This document shows, piece by piece, positions 1 through 8,597 of a stretch of DNA of 64,000 bases. This stretch comes from Clostridia bacterium (GTDB lineage Bacteria; Bacillota; Clostridia; Christensenellales; CAG-314): positions 1-64,000 of the forward strand of contig JAQVWG010000004.1 in the NCBI GenBank assembly GCA_028698585.1, in the 5' to 3' direction. Below the pieces are notes generated by a model. It worked only from the letters and a program-made list of their open reading frames with translations. It did no database searches and was not told the DNA's origin. The position numbers and the translations under genes are program-made. Within the stretch, counting starts at the first letter, position 1. Each line of letters begins with the position of its first letter.

Positions 1-2
1 CC

Positions 3-223
3 TTGATAAGAGTTTTTTGGACAAAATCTTGTTAGCACTATCCAAGAAGAAATAATCCCTCGTCAATTTATCGTGTGCAACGGTCATTATTGATAACAAT
101 ACTATTGCATGACTGAACTTCGATATCCTGTGTTCTGTTCAACCAAGTACTTGATATGAGTCTATTGGATATAATCTTGTTAACACTAGCCAAGAAGCTA
201 CGATTACTCATCAACCATTCGCC
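3..223. repeat. Diverged tandem duplication (period about 148 bp)
   Basis: Positions 3-76 and 151-223 are recognisably the same sequence; both contain the core ATCTTGTTA-CACTA-CCAAGAAG. Identity is roughly three quarters by eye. The gene-free stretch 1-676 consists of this pair, a hairpin at 240-269 and a second, much fresher duplication at 391-735. I see no convincing coding region in it. Confidence 0.6.
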
Positions 224-239
224 CAAACGTATACTAATT

Positions 240-269
240 AGGACAGCGCAACTTAATATGCGTTGTCCT
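240..269. terminator. Strong hairpin, possible terminator
   Basis: AGGACAGCGCA and TGCGTTGTCCT form an 11-bp stem with one G-T pair around an 8-nt loop. No clean T-run follows on either strand, so this could be a terminator or simply a structured element. Confidence 0.35.
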
Positions 270-390
270 TGTCTATTGTACATATTTCTACATTATCAGT
301 TGTCTCCAGTACTACATTCACATATTGCCTGAAAACGGATTTATGCAAAGATAATGTAGGGTCGCTCACATAATAAGGCTGATAATTATA

Positions 391-735
391 CTGATTCGAT
401 TGAGCTAGAATGTCCAATCAATTACATTATAACAGCGTGTGCTTAAGACATTAAGAGAATGATAGTGTTAATTATTATGCTTGCCACCCTGTATTTATTG
501 CATATTTGACAAGAAGCATTCATCGAATGGGTTGACCTTGAACGCATTAAATGGTCATGGTTGTACTGATTATCTTTTGAGCTAGAATGTCAGCTCAATA
601 TCATTTAACAGCGTGTGCTTAAGACATTAAGAGAATGATAGTGTTAATTATTATGCTTGCCACCCTGTATTTATTGCTAATTTGACAAGAAGCATTCATC
701 GAATGGGTTGACCTTGAACGCATTAAGTTGCCTTT
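391..735. repeat. Tandem duplication of the kinase gene's 3' end (period about 177 bp)
   Basis: The block at about 391-556 recurs at about 565-735, nearly identical over about 150 bp (for example GCGTGTGCTTAAGACATTAA in both). The second copy contains the last codons and stop of the minus-strand gene at 677-1207. The first copy is therefore a detached fragment of the gene's C-terminus plus its downstream sequence. Similarity fades at both edges. Confidence 0.85.
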
Positions 736-1207
736 GGTTGCACAGAACGTAGGTTTTGGTTGGGTAGGTCAGTTTAATGTGTCGGTAGATGTTGCGCCTT
801 TTTTCGCTCCTGCCCTTATATAACACCCACCAGAAGAACTCCCAATCCACCTTTTCCGTACATCCGTCCGCAATATCATCTCGGCAAGTATGCCTGTGCT
901 TACGCAGTCGCTTCAACACCCTGTGCACGCATGCGAAACGATTGAATAGCATAAGCACTATTCTGTCCGCCTGTTGAAGTCGTTCCTGTTGGCAAAAGCG
1001 TGAGTAGTTACCATCAATCACCCAATTGTCGTTATCCGTCATAAATTGATTGACTATTTCTATAGCCTGCTGTCTGTCTCTCTCTTGCCAGTTGCTCTCA
1101 TACTGCACTCTATCAAGATGTAGTATGGGTAAATCATATTCTTTGGCAAGATACTTAGATAATGTGCTCTTGCCACTACCACTATATCCCAGTATTGCTA
1201 TTTTCAA
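677..1207 (-). CDS. P-loop nucleoside/adenylate kinase-like protein (FlaR-like)
   Basis: The 176-residue protein starts with a Walker A motif, GYSGSGKST, at residues 7-15. It has the architecture of the small adenylate-kinase-like ATPases often annotated as DNA topology modulation protein FlaR. These have an HLD motif after the P-loop and a WVIDGNYS segment, both present here (about residues 30-33 and 62-69). The substrate is unknown. The start is TTG with AAGGAG about 11 nt upstream. The last 30 or so codons are duplicated downstream as part of the 391-735 repeat. The fold call is firm; the biological role is not. Confidence 0.75.
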   Translation of the reverse strand: MKIAILGYSGSGKSTLSKYLAKEYDLPILHLDRVQYESNWQERDRQQAIEIVNQFMTDNDNWVIDGNYSRFCQQERLQQADRIVLMLFNRFACVHRVLKRLRKHRHTCRDDIADGCTEKVDWEFFWWVLYKGRSEKRRNIYRHIKLTYPTKTYVLCNQRQLNAFKVNPFDECFLSN

Positions 1208-1373
1208 CTGCTCTTCTTCTCCTTATTAGGCCATATAGTGTATTAATGATCAAAAATAATTCCACTGTACTGCATTATCATATTCTAACTGCGATACTTA
1301 TCAAATGTATCTATTAGCCACGTTTAATTAATCGTTATATTGTCTCGTTATCTACTCCAACTCACACATATGG

Positions 1374-2009
1374 TTACACTCGCTCATTATCTATCCTAAC
1401 TATGTGCCATATATCGTTGCCTATAAATCCACACTTGCGATACAGCGCCTGAGGATTAGTTACATTGTCTACATCGCCTGATACTGTAGTAAACCGTGCA
1501 AATGTTGATGCGTAAGCAAGCAACCGTTGTACTAATGCTTGCGCTATACCCTTGCCCCTATACCGTGGTAACACCTGCACCCATTCTAAGGAAACTTCCC
1601 CACTGTTGCTATCATAGTCTGCTAGCGCACAGCCAACACTCATTCCCTCACTATCTTTTGCCATAACCCATAGTTGAGGGCAGTAGGTGGGTTGCATACT
1701 CATATTGATTAGTCTATCAATACTCATATCTATATTATCATAACAAGCATTTATAATCTCTACTATGTCGTCATAGTCTGTGCTAGTAGCGACGACGAGT
1801 GTATAATAAGTTGGGTTAACAGTAGTGATTGTATGCAGATTATGAATTAAACGAAAAAATCGTTGGTGTGCACTATACTTGACCTCTGCGTTCCATTGAC
1901 TGTCATGTATTACTAGAACGCCCTGAGGCAGTGTCAAATTGATTGCCTTATAATAAGGTATAGACAGTAGTCCACATGGGTTGCGTAAATACTCTTGTAA
2001 TGTTACCAT
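1374..2009 (-). CDS. GNAT-family N-acetyltransferase
   Basis: The 211-residue protein has a C-terminal GNAT acetyltransferase domain. The acetyl-CoA-binding motif A is VLPRYRGKGIAQALVQRLL at about residues 146-164, followed by the typical NPQALYRKCGF segment of motif B. The N-terminal 90 residues do not match anything I recognise. The family transfers acetyl from acetyl-CoA to amines, but the substrate cannot be inferred. It sits alone on the minus strand, about 165 bp upstream of the kinase-like gene. Confidence 0.8.
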   Translation of the reverse strand: MVTLQEYLRNPCGLLSIPYYKAINLTLPQGVLVIHDSQWNAEVKYSAHQRFFRLIHNLHTITTVNPTYYTLVVATSTDYDDIVEIINACYDNIDMSIDRLINMSMQPTYCPQLWVMAKDSEGMSVGCALADYDSNSGEVSLEWVQVLPRYRGKGIAQALVQRLLAYASTFARFTTVSGDVDNVTNPQALYRKCGFIGNDIWHIVRIDNERV

Positions 2010-2210
2010 TTTATCTGCCTTATGCTTGTAAATAATCGTTAATTATGACTATGTGCCTATAAATATGAGTTTAGAGCATTCTATACCTATGCCTTGACCG
2101 TTTACCCTGTGTAGTATGCAATTTAACTACTAGCAGGCTGTAGTAATATCACATTATAAGATTATGCAATAGGACGACTACATCCATATTCTCAACGGTG
2201 TTCGGACATC

Positions 2211-2240
2211 AAAAAAGGACAGCATATAGGTGTCCTTTAA
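2211..2240 (-). terminator. Rho-independent terminator of the 2255-2737 gene
   Basis: Read on the minus strand, AAAGGACA and TGTCCTTT form a stem around a 9-nt loop, followed by a run of Ts. It lies about 15 bp past the stop of the minus-strand membrane protein gene. Confidence 0.75.
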
Positions 2241-2254
2241 TAATTATATATGTA

Positions 2255-2737
2255 TTAGACCAGTAGTCCTTGCGTTATTATGAGTGCTTGCTCGCTGACT
2301 GTCTTCCACAATCCAAGTGTCTTGAGCGACAGCGCTATGCTTACGGCACACAGTATCAGCATAACAATACTCAACAGTTTAATCAGCATCCAGCCCGAAC
2401 GAGTGGCCTTAAACAGGGAACTAAGTGGTAATAAACTGGCAATTATGACCACAACTGCCATAACTGTAGATGCCACCTTAGGGCCCTGCTCCTGTATGAG
2501 CTTATTGACCATATTCTGTACCATTACGTCCAGTCCGCCACCCTCTACTATCTCAATATTGGCAAAATACTCTGGTAGTTTGACCTGATTAAAATATTGT
2601 ACTGCCACCATCAGTGCGAATAGTGCAATACCCAGTAGGAATGATATAAGGCGTGGACTCTTGTGAGCCTTTTGACTGCTCTTGTCATTTTCCTTGCGTT
2701 GATCGATATCGTTATCTTGCTTCTTCTTGCCAAACAT
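2255..2737 (-). CDS. Small membrane protein of unknown function
   Basis: This 160-residue protein has a charged, lysine-rich N-terminus (about 25 residues), then a hydrophobic segment at about 30-48. A soluble stretch of about 45 residues follows, then two close hydrophobic segments at about 90-145. The topology therefore looks like three membrane spans. The chosen ATG (MFGKKK) sits 6 nt after a GAGGTG ribosome-binding site, better placed than the in-frame GTG three codons earlier. I do not recognise a family. The next gene upstream (spmB, more than 200 bp away) is on the same strand, but a shared transcript is unproven. Confidence 0.6.
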   Translation of the reverse strand: MFGKKKQDNDIDQRKENDKSSQKAHKSPRLISFLLGIALFALMVAVQYFNQVKLPEYFANIEIVEGGGLDVMVQNMVNKLIQEQGPKVASTVMAVVVIIASLLPLSSLFKATRSGWMLIKLLSIVMLILCAVSIALSLKTLGLWKTVSEQALIITQGLLV

Positions 2738-2971
2738 TGTATACACCTCACCATATATATGTGATTATTGTTGCTTCACGCATTATAACACACGAGCAGA
2801 GATTTGTCCACAATTTAATTTATTAAGTATTGCATTGTGTTATCAGGTTAAGTGCATAAGTCGGCTTAATCTAAATACAGTTTGTGTTGTCGCTTACGGA
2901 TTAATTATCAATAAACATAGTACTTATGATTACCCAATGCTCGTGTTACACCACACTGACTATTCTATTAA

Positions 2972-3466
2972 TTACATAAACTTGCACAGTAGACAGGCAC
3001 ATATCGTGCCAATAAGCGTACTGATTAGCGCAATGGCTACTGCCTTACCGGTTTTCCTAATGTTGGTGGACGCAAAATAGACAACTAATATGTAGAATAC
3101 CGTTTCGCTACTGCCCATTATAATAGATGCACAGCGAGATACGTAACTATCTGCGCCGTACTGTTGATAAATGTTAGATAATATACCTAGTGAACCACTG
3201 CCACTGAATGGTTTGACCAACACAAGGGGGGTCAACTCTGTCGGTATGCCGACTAAATTGAACACGGGCGCAAACAGTTGCGTAAGTTTATCCTGCACGC
3301 CGGACAACTCGAGCAGTGATAGTGCGATAAATATAGCGCTAATGTATGGAAACAGTGATATGGCAAGGGAAAAACTTTCCTTAGCGCCACAGACGAATGC
3401 ATTGTAGCAATTAACTTTTTTCGCTATTGCAACAATTAGCACCGTAACTATTAATACTGCAATCAC
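2972..3466 (-). CDS. spmB: Spore maturation protein B
   Basis: The product is a nucleoside-recognition (Gate)-domain membrane protein of about 165 residues. It aligns by eye with Bacillus SpmB: AKKVNCYNAFVCGAKESF near the N-terminus, FPYI, then VKPFSGSGSLGIL and the SSETVFYILVVYF segment. SpmA and SpmB are needed for spore core dehydration in Bacillus. The gene follows spmA on the minus strand, about 110 bp downstream. The listed start is GTG, but no ribosome-binding site precedes it closely. AAGGAG lies 18 nt upstream and is 9 nt ahead of an in-frame ATA at 3475, so the true start may be that ATA (167 residues). Confidence 0.85.
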   Translation of the reverse strand: MIAVLIVTVLIVAIAKKVNCYNAFVCGAKESFSLAISLFPYISAIFIALSLLELSGVQDKLTQLFAPVFNLVGIPTELTPLVLVKPFSGSGSLGILSNIYQQYGADSYVSRCASIIMGSSETVFYILVVYFASTNIRKTGKAVAIALISTLIGTICACLLCKFM

Positions 3467-3575
3467 TATATCTATTGTCTTGTACTCCTTAACTTATCTT
3501 AATGCTGGCACTATCAATTGGTATCAGCACGCTAAACAACCTTAACAATAAGAATCAACACTACTCTGTCAATAA

Positions 3576-4139
3576 TTAATTGTCCTTCTTATAGCAAATG
3601 CTTGTTGCGATAATGCCTACAGCTGTAGATATAGTTGTAACTATTAATGTGGGCAGTATAATATCACTTGCATTGATACTGCCTGCGCTTGCACGCAAGC
3701 TTATAACTGTTGTAGGTATCAACTGCATCCCTGTTGCGTTGATAACTAGTAACATAGCAGTTGGCCTTGTAAGATGTGTTTCGCCCTTATATATATGATT
3801 AACTGCCTTGACAGCAGAGGGGGTAGATGCGTTAGATACACCTAGTAAATTGGCAGACAGATTAAGACATATGTACTGTTGCGCCTCCTTGTTAACATTG
3901 CCGTACAACTTATTCACTATCGGATTGAGGATTCTTGACAGCCATTCCACCGCGCCACATTGGGTCAATATGTTGAACATACCCAGCCAGAAGCAGTACA
4001 CACAACACAGTGATAAGCATAAACTTAGCGACTGCGTACAGGCAGACATAATACTGTTCATTATTTGTTGCACTCCGCAACCACTCACAATTACTGCAAG
4101 TAAACTTAATATTAACATTATAGTCCATATATAATTCAC
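3576..4139 (-). CDS. spmA: Spore maturation protein A
   Basis: This 187-residue polytopic membrane protein belongs to the nucleoside-recognition domain family and matches Bacillus SpmA in length and landmarks. These include FWLGMFNI, the segment NLSANLLGVSNASTPSAVKA, and LIPTTVISLR. The start is GTG, 7 nt after a strong AGGGGG ribosome-binding site. It precedes spmB on the minus strand. Its presence argues that the organism sporulates or recently did. The family is also used for other transport roles, so the sporulation role is inference from the A/B pairing. Confidence 0.88.
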   Translation of the reverse strand: MNYIWTIMLILSLLAVIVSGCGVQQIMNSIMSACTQSLSLCLSLCCVYCFWLGMFNILTQCGAVEWLSRILNPIVNKLYGNVNKEAQQYICLNLSANLLGVSNASTPSAVKAVNHIYKGETHLTRPTAMLLVINATGMQLIPTTVISLRASAGSINASDIILPTLIVTTISTAVGIIATSICYKKDN

Positions 4140-4319
4140 TGTTTGCCCCCTATCAATAATAATGTTGCGTGCATATTGGACAATAACTACACTGTTGAAG
4201 TATAGCTAGCACGATATAAGTAGACTTATCATTAACTGTCACTTCATACATAGTACAGTTGAACGACAAGCATTCTATTCTACATTGTATTGGCAGAAAA
4301 AAGTTGATATTCAATATAC

Positions 4320-4348
4320 TTTACATTTGTTGAGCTGTTGTATATAAT
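4320..4348 (+). promoter_or_regulatory. Sigma-A-type promoter for metG
   Basis: TTTACA and TATAAT are separated by exactly 17 bp, ending 31 bp before the metG start. No T-box leader (no TGGNACCGCG-like antiterminator) is visible between it and the gene. Confidence 0.7.
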
Positions 4349-4379
4349 AACCTAGTATAAAGTGCAAGAGGTATTCAGT

Positions 4380-5933
4380 ATGAAAGACACATTCTTTGTT
4401 TCCACACCTATATACTACTCATCCGGTAGATTAACCATAGGGCATTGTTATACATCAATAATCTGCGACTGCATTGCACGGTTCAAGCGCATGCAGGGAT
4501 ATGATGTATTCTACTTGACCGGCACTGATGAACACGGTCAAAAAGTAGAAGAAGTGGCCAAAAAACACGGTATATCCCCTCAACAATACGTAGATAATCT
4601 ATATGCCGACATTGTTAAGCTGTGGGATTTACTCAACATAAGTTACGACAAGTTCGTGCGCACAACGGATGATTATCACGAGAAATGCGTTAGGGATATC
4701 TATCAACAGCTAATGGACAAGGGCTATCTGTATAAGGCCGAGTATTCTGGACTATACTGCACTCCTTGTGAGTCCTTCTGGACACCGAGCCAATTAGTAA
4801 ATGGTTGTTGTCCTGACTGTGGCAGACATGTTACGACGGAAACAGAGGAGAGTTATTTTTTCAAACTGTCACAATTTGGCGATAGATTGCTCAAACTGTA
4901 TGAGGATAACCCAGATTTTATCAGTCCCAAGAGTCGCATGAACGAGATGATAAATAACTTCATTAAACCGGGTTTGAAGGACCTATGCGTATCGAGGACA
5001 ACATTTTCCTGGGGAGTGCCACTGCCTTTTGACGAAAAGCACATAGCATACGTATGGATTGACGCGCTATCTAACTATATATCTGCACTGGGTTATAACT
5101 CAACAGATACCACACTGTTCGATAAATACTGGCCTGCTAATATCCATATGGTAGGCAAAGAGATAACTCGGTTTCATAGTATTATATGGCCAGCGCTGTT
5201 AATGGCACTCGATTTACCACTGCCTAAGAAAGTGCACGGACATGGCTACATCAACTTTAACAATGACAAAATGAGCAAGAGTAAGGGCAACGTCGTTTAT
5301 CCCGAGCCGTTGTGCGCAAGGTATGGCGTGGATGCACTGCGCTATTTCCTACTGCGTGAGTTGCCTGCCAACGGCGACACCAACTATTCTAACGAATTAC
5401 TACTCAATAGAATCAACGCCGACTTGTGCAATAGTCTAGGCAATCTCGTGTCTCGCTCGCTTGCTATGGTCGAGCAGTATAACGGTGGTATTATTCCTAG
5501 GCCCACCCTATCACTAGATGTCGACAATATGCTTATCGAAACGGCTAACGGAATGTACGATAAAGTAGTCAATATGATTGACTCAATCAATATACCATCT
5601 GCCCTCGAGGACATTTTCGACTTAATATCCTGTGCAAACAGATACATTGACCTAACAACACCGTGGGCGCTCGCTAAGGACGTTACTAATAAGGACAGAC
5701 TGGATACCGTACTGTATAATCTGTGTGAGAGCATTAGATTGAGCGCATTACTGCTATCACCCTTTATCCCACATACTGCAAAGAGAATATATGCTAAACT
5801 GGGGCTTGGACAACTGCCAACACAATTTGGCGACAAAGTCAACTGGGGCAATCTGCCAACAGGCATTAAGGTAGACAAAGGGGATAATCTGTTCGTACGA
5901 CTCAATATCACTAAAGAGTTGGAAGCACTGTAA
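4380..5933 (+). CDS. metG: Methionine--tRNA ligase
   Basis: This class I aminoacyl-tRNA synthetase charges tRNA-Met with methionine. The HIGH-type motif is TIGH at residues 19-22. The second signature, KMSKS, is at 297-301. A Cys4 zinc knuckle (CTPC...CCPDC) lies in the connective peptide at about 120-145. At 517 residues the protein ends after the anticodon-binding helical domain and lacks the C-terminal EMAP/Trbp111 tRNA-binding domain seen in many longer bacterial MetG proteins. The ATG is chosen because AAGAGG lies 8 nt upstream; a GTG six codons earlier overlaps that site. It is followed by tatD, a conserved pairing in Bacillota. Confidence 0.95.
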   Translation: MKDTFFVSTPIYYSSGRLTIGHCYTSIICDCIARFKRMQGYDVFYLTGTDEHGQKVEEVAKKHGISPQQYVDNLYADIVKLWDLLNISYDKFVRTTDDYHEKCVRDIYQQLMDKGYLYKAEYSGLYCTPCESFWTPSQLVNGCCPDCGRHVTTETEESYFFKLSQFGDRLLKLYEDNPDFISPKSRMNEMINNFIKPGLKDLCVSRTTFSWGVPLPFDEKHIAYVWIDALSNYISALGYNSTDTTLFDKYWPANIHMVGKEITRFHSIIWPALLMALDLPLPKKVHGHGYINFNNDKMSKSKGNVVYPEPLCARYGVDALRYFLLRELPANGDTNYSNELLLNRINADLCNSLGNLVSRSLAMVEQYNGGIIPRPTLSLDVDNMLIETANGMYDKVVNMIDSINIPSALEDIFDLISCANRYIDLTTPWALAKDVTNKDRLDTVLYNLCESIRLSALLLSPFIPHTAKRIYAKLGLGQLPTQFGDKVNWGNLPTGIKVDKGDNLFVRLNITKELEAL

Positions 5934-6117
5934 AAAGGGGCAATCAATAACATGGTAGTTGGCAATTACTGGGTCTAGCATACTCAATTATACAGTAGAT
6001 ATAGTATACTGCTAGAGTTTACACAATGCTGTTATTGTCAGATAACAACGCTTGATTGATATATTAACTCACGCATAACTTACAATGAGTATATTGTATC
6101 GGCGTGAGGGAGTGGAT

Positions 6118-6897
6118 ATGATTGACACACATATACACCTTGATGACCATAAGTTTAATGGACTCGTCCAAGGCATAATCAATGATATGCCTAGGGACAA
6201 TCTTGAGCTACTGATAAATGTCTCCTGTAATTATGACAGCATGGTCAAGAGTGTGCAGTTGACTCGTGCGTACGATAACGTCTACTGTACAATAGGCACT
6301 CACCCACACGATGCAAGCACATTTGACGATAATATGGTAAAGGCAATGCGTGAGTATGCTCAACTAGACAAGGTGGTTGGCGTTGGCGAAATCGGACTGG
6401 ATTATTATTATGACTTTTCACCCATAAGCACCCAAAAAGATGTATTCGCACGGCAAATCGAGATTGCCGACCAATTAAAACTACCAATATGCCTACACAT
6501 AAGGGATGCATTCGGCGATTGCAATGACATACTTACTGCTGAGCGTAAGTATCTCAATAACGGGGTGCTATTACACTGTTATTCGGGCAGTGGCGAGCAG
6601 GCTAGACAATGGGCTAAACAAGGATACTTTTTTGCGTTCGGTGGTGCAATCACATTCAAGAAGAATCATAAAAGCGAGGTGCTGTCTGTAATACCCATAA
6701 CACAGGTACTAACGGAAACCGATGCGCCATATCTAACCCCTGAACCGTATCGTGGCAAACTCAATTTGCCCAGATATATATCACTTGTGTTGCCCGTAAT
6801 GGCACAGGCATATGGTGTTAGCGTGCAGGATATGGATGAGCAGGTTAAACGCAACTGCTACAACTTTTTTGGCAGACTGCCACGCTTGAACGGCTAG
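6118..6897 (+). CDS. tatD: TatD-family metal-dependent deoxyribonuclease
   Basis: This 259-residue TIM-barrel hydrolase has the N-terminal metal site DTHIHLDD (residues 3-10) and the GEIGLDYYYDFSP segment. It also has the LHIRDA motif and the terminal TDAPYLTPEPYRG signature of TatD nucleases. The family removes damaged 3' ends or degrades DNA; the exact substrate here is unknown. The ATG follows a GAGGG ribosome-binding site by 7 nt. In many Bacillota metG-tatD is followed by rnmV-ksgA. Here both are absent, and the 3' end of tatD is instead tandemly repeated downstream. Confidence 0.92.
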   Translation: MIDTHIHLDDHKFNGLVQGIINDMPRDNLELLINVSCNYDSMVKSVQLTRAYDNVYCTIGTHPHDASTFDDNMVKAMREYAQLDKVVGVGEIGLDYYYDFSPISTQKDVFARQIEIADQLKLPICLHIRDAFGDCNDILTAERKYLNNGVLLHCYSGSGEQARQWAKQGYFFAFGGAITFKKNHKSEVLSVIPITQVLTETDAPYLTPEPYRGKLNLPRYISLVLPVMAQAYGVSVQDMDEQVKRNCYNFFGRLPRLNG

Positions 6898-7261
6898 CAC
6901 TATTAATATATGTGTGTGATAACTTAACAGTTAAACTTAATACAGACTACCTTTGTTGCACGGATAATAATACAGTTGGTGTGAATAATGTTAAACGCAA
7001 CTGCTACAACTTTTTTGGCAGACTGCCACGGTTGAACGGCTAGCACTATTAATATATGTGTGTGATAACTTAACAGTTAAACTTAATACAGACTACCTAT
7101 GTTGCACGGATAATAATACAGTGGGTGTGAATAATGTTAAACGCAACTGCTACAACTTTTTTGGCAGACTGCCACGGTTGAACGGCTAGCACTATTAATA
7201 TATGTGGTGTGATAACTTAACAGTTAAACTTAATACAGACTACCTTTGTTGCACGGATAAT
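6844..7261. repeat. Three tandem 146-bp units containing the tatD 3' end
   Basis: The unit starts GTTAAACGCAACTGCTACAA and recurs at 6844, 6990 and 7136. Each copy includes the last 18 codons and stop of tatD plus about 90 bp downstream. The third copy is truncated at about 7261. Copies 2 and 3 share a C-to-G change (CACGGTTG against CACGCTTG in the gene). The rest of the gap, 7262-7471, holds no recognisable feature. Confidence 0.95.
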
Positions 7262-7471
7262 GTGCATAACCTGAGTCGACATTGTGTTGCTTAATCTAAA
7301 TACTCCTATGGTCGCCTAGGGTAAGTACACATTATATGCAGTAGGTATATGGAATGTGGTCAACTACCCCCACCCATTCTCAACACAGTGCCTAGGTCAA
7401 ATGAATACGGTGATAATCTATGTGCAATACTATAGATTACTGTGACACGACCTATCTATACTACATTCAAT

Positions 7472-8107
7472 ATGAACAAAGTAAACTATAACAATTTAAT
7501 GAAAGAACAGATAGCAAGCGTGGTCGGCAAACCTCGATTACTGCTACACTGTTGTTGTGCACCTTGTACTGCAGGCGTCATTGATAGGCTGATTGAACAC
7601 TTTGATATATCATTCTATTACTACAATCCTAATATATATCCGTTGGCTGAGTATCAACTGCGCCTAGATACCTTAACCGACTTTACTAATGCATACAACA
7701 AGGACAAGGGCTGTAATATACAACTAATAAGTTGTGTATACGACAGTGAGCCGTATACTGCCTTGTGCTCTAGCCTATCTCATCAGAAGGAGGGCCAAGA
7801 ACGCTGTTATAGGTGTTATGCATTAAGGTTATACCAAACGGCACTTATTGCCAAACGGGATAAATACGAGTTCTTCTGCACCACCTTGTCAGTATCGCCA
7901 CATAAGAACAGTCAAGCAATCAACAGAACAGGACTGTTGGTTGCAAGAGATGTTGGCGTTAATTTCCTTGTTGCCGACTTTGCTAAACAAGACGGCTATG
8001 GTACTAGCATAAGAATGAGCAATCAATACAGTCTATATAGACAGAATTACTGCGGTTGTCAGTATAGTATGCCTAATAACGAATCAACTCTACCGTTTTT
8101 TCCATAG
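7472..8107 (+). CDS. queH: Epoxyqueuosine reductase QueH
   Basis: The 211-residue protein matches the QueH family, which reduces epoxyqueuosine to queuosine in tRNA and carries Fe-S/metal-binding cysteines. It shows the paired-cysteine motif LLLHCCCAPCTAGV near residue 25, FYYYNPNIYP, a second cysteine pair in ERCYRCYALRL, and the STTLSVSPHKN-type segment (here CTTLSVSPHKN). The ATG at 7472 gives the usual QueH N-terminal length. A GTG ten codons upstream is possible. Neither start has a visible ribosome-binding site. Confidence 0.9.
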   Translation: MNKVNYNNLMKEQIASVVGKPRLLLHCCCAPCTAGVIDRLIEHFDISFYYYNPNIYPLAEYQLRLDTLTDFTNAYNKDKGCNIQLISCVYDSEPYTALCSSLSHQKEGQERCYRCYALRLYQTALIAKRDKYEFFCTTLSVSPHKNSQAINRTGLLVARDVGVNFLVADFAKQDGYGTSIRMSNQYSLYRQNYCGCQYSMPNNESTLPFFP

Positions 8108-8300
8108 AGTTTACACAGTTTCTGTGCGATTACACCGTTCAATAAGATTAGCCATTATCCCACTGGCCACAACTGCATCTTTAATAATAATCTATTCTAT
8201 TGCATATTCATTGACTTGCCGTGCACTGTCTAATCCCATTAGAGTTAACGCAGTATCTGTGCGATTGCGCAGCTCAACAGATAAATTATCACCCTCGTGT
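8106..8300. repeat. Diverged tandem duplication (period about 135 bp) downstream of queH
   Basis: AGAGTTTACACAGTTTCTGTGCGATTACACC at 8106 resembles the sequence at 8241 (AGAGTTAACGCAGTATCTGTGCGATTGCGCA), and similarity continues weakly for about 60 bp. It lies in the 490-bp gene-free stretch 8108-8597. The remainder of that stretch contains a DnaA-box-like 9-mer TTATGCACA at 8354 and two hairpins. Confidence 0.55.
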
Positions 8301-8476
8301 GCTAATTACCACAACATACAATGTTAATCTGTGAACTCGTAATCATTGGATAATTATGCACAATCAGGATAGCAGAACCTGTAATTGATACAAATATTAC
8401 AATTATAGCCTGCGTTATAACTCGGTAAATGCAGATATTCTGTTATACATAACACTTATTGCGACTCAATAATAAA

Positions 8477-8505
8477 GCACCCTGATTATTTAATCAATCG
8501 GGTGC
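8477..8505 (-). terminator. Hairpin terminator, probably for the U32 gene
   Basis: GCACCCTGATT and AATCAATCGGGTGC form an interrupted stem. On the minus strand it is followed by TTTATTATT. It lies about 95 bp beyond the stop of the minus-strand U32 gene and could also stop plus-strand readthrough from queH. Confidence 0.5.
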
Positions 8506-8597
8506 ATATTTATACATTCGGATGTCAAAAACGGCTGTATGCATAATATTTAGCATTATGCACTGTATATACATTTACGCTGAATATTGGCAATAAC

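Noticed and set aside
68-283. 71-codon minus-strand open frame near the left edge
   Set aside because: It runs through a diverged repeat and a hairpin, has no clear ribosome-binding site, and its translation looks like nothing I know.
4140-4379. Possible T-box leader upstream of metG
   Set aside because: No T-box core (TGGNACCGCG-like) or specifier stem is visible, and a normal promoter lies just 31 bp before the start. The trpS leader is also negative.
6844-7261. Repeat array resembling a short CRISPR
   Set aside because: The units are contiguous 146-bp direct repeats with no unique spacers and contain the tatD stop codon. They are a tandem duplication.
8354-8362. Isolated DnaA-box 9-mer TTATGCACA outside oriC (also at 32255)
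   Set aside because: Single 9-mers occur by chance at this AT content. Only the cluster at 13360-13508 is convincing.
8540-8562. TGCATAAT/ATTATGCA hairpin near the U32 stop
   Set aside because: The stem is AT-rich and has no T-run. The GC-richer hairpin at 8477-8505 is the better terminator.
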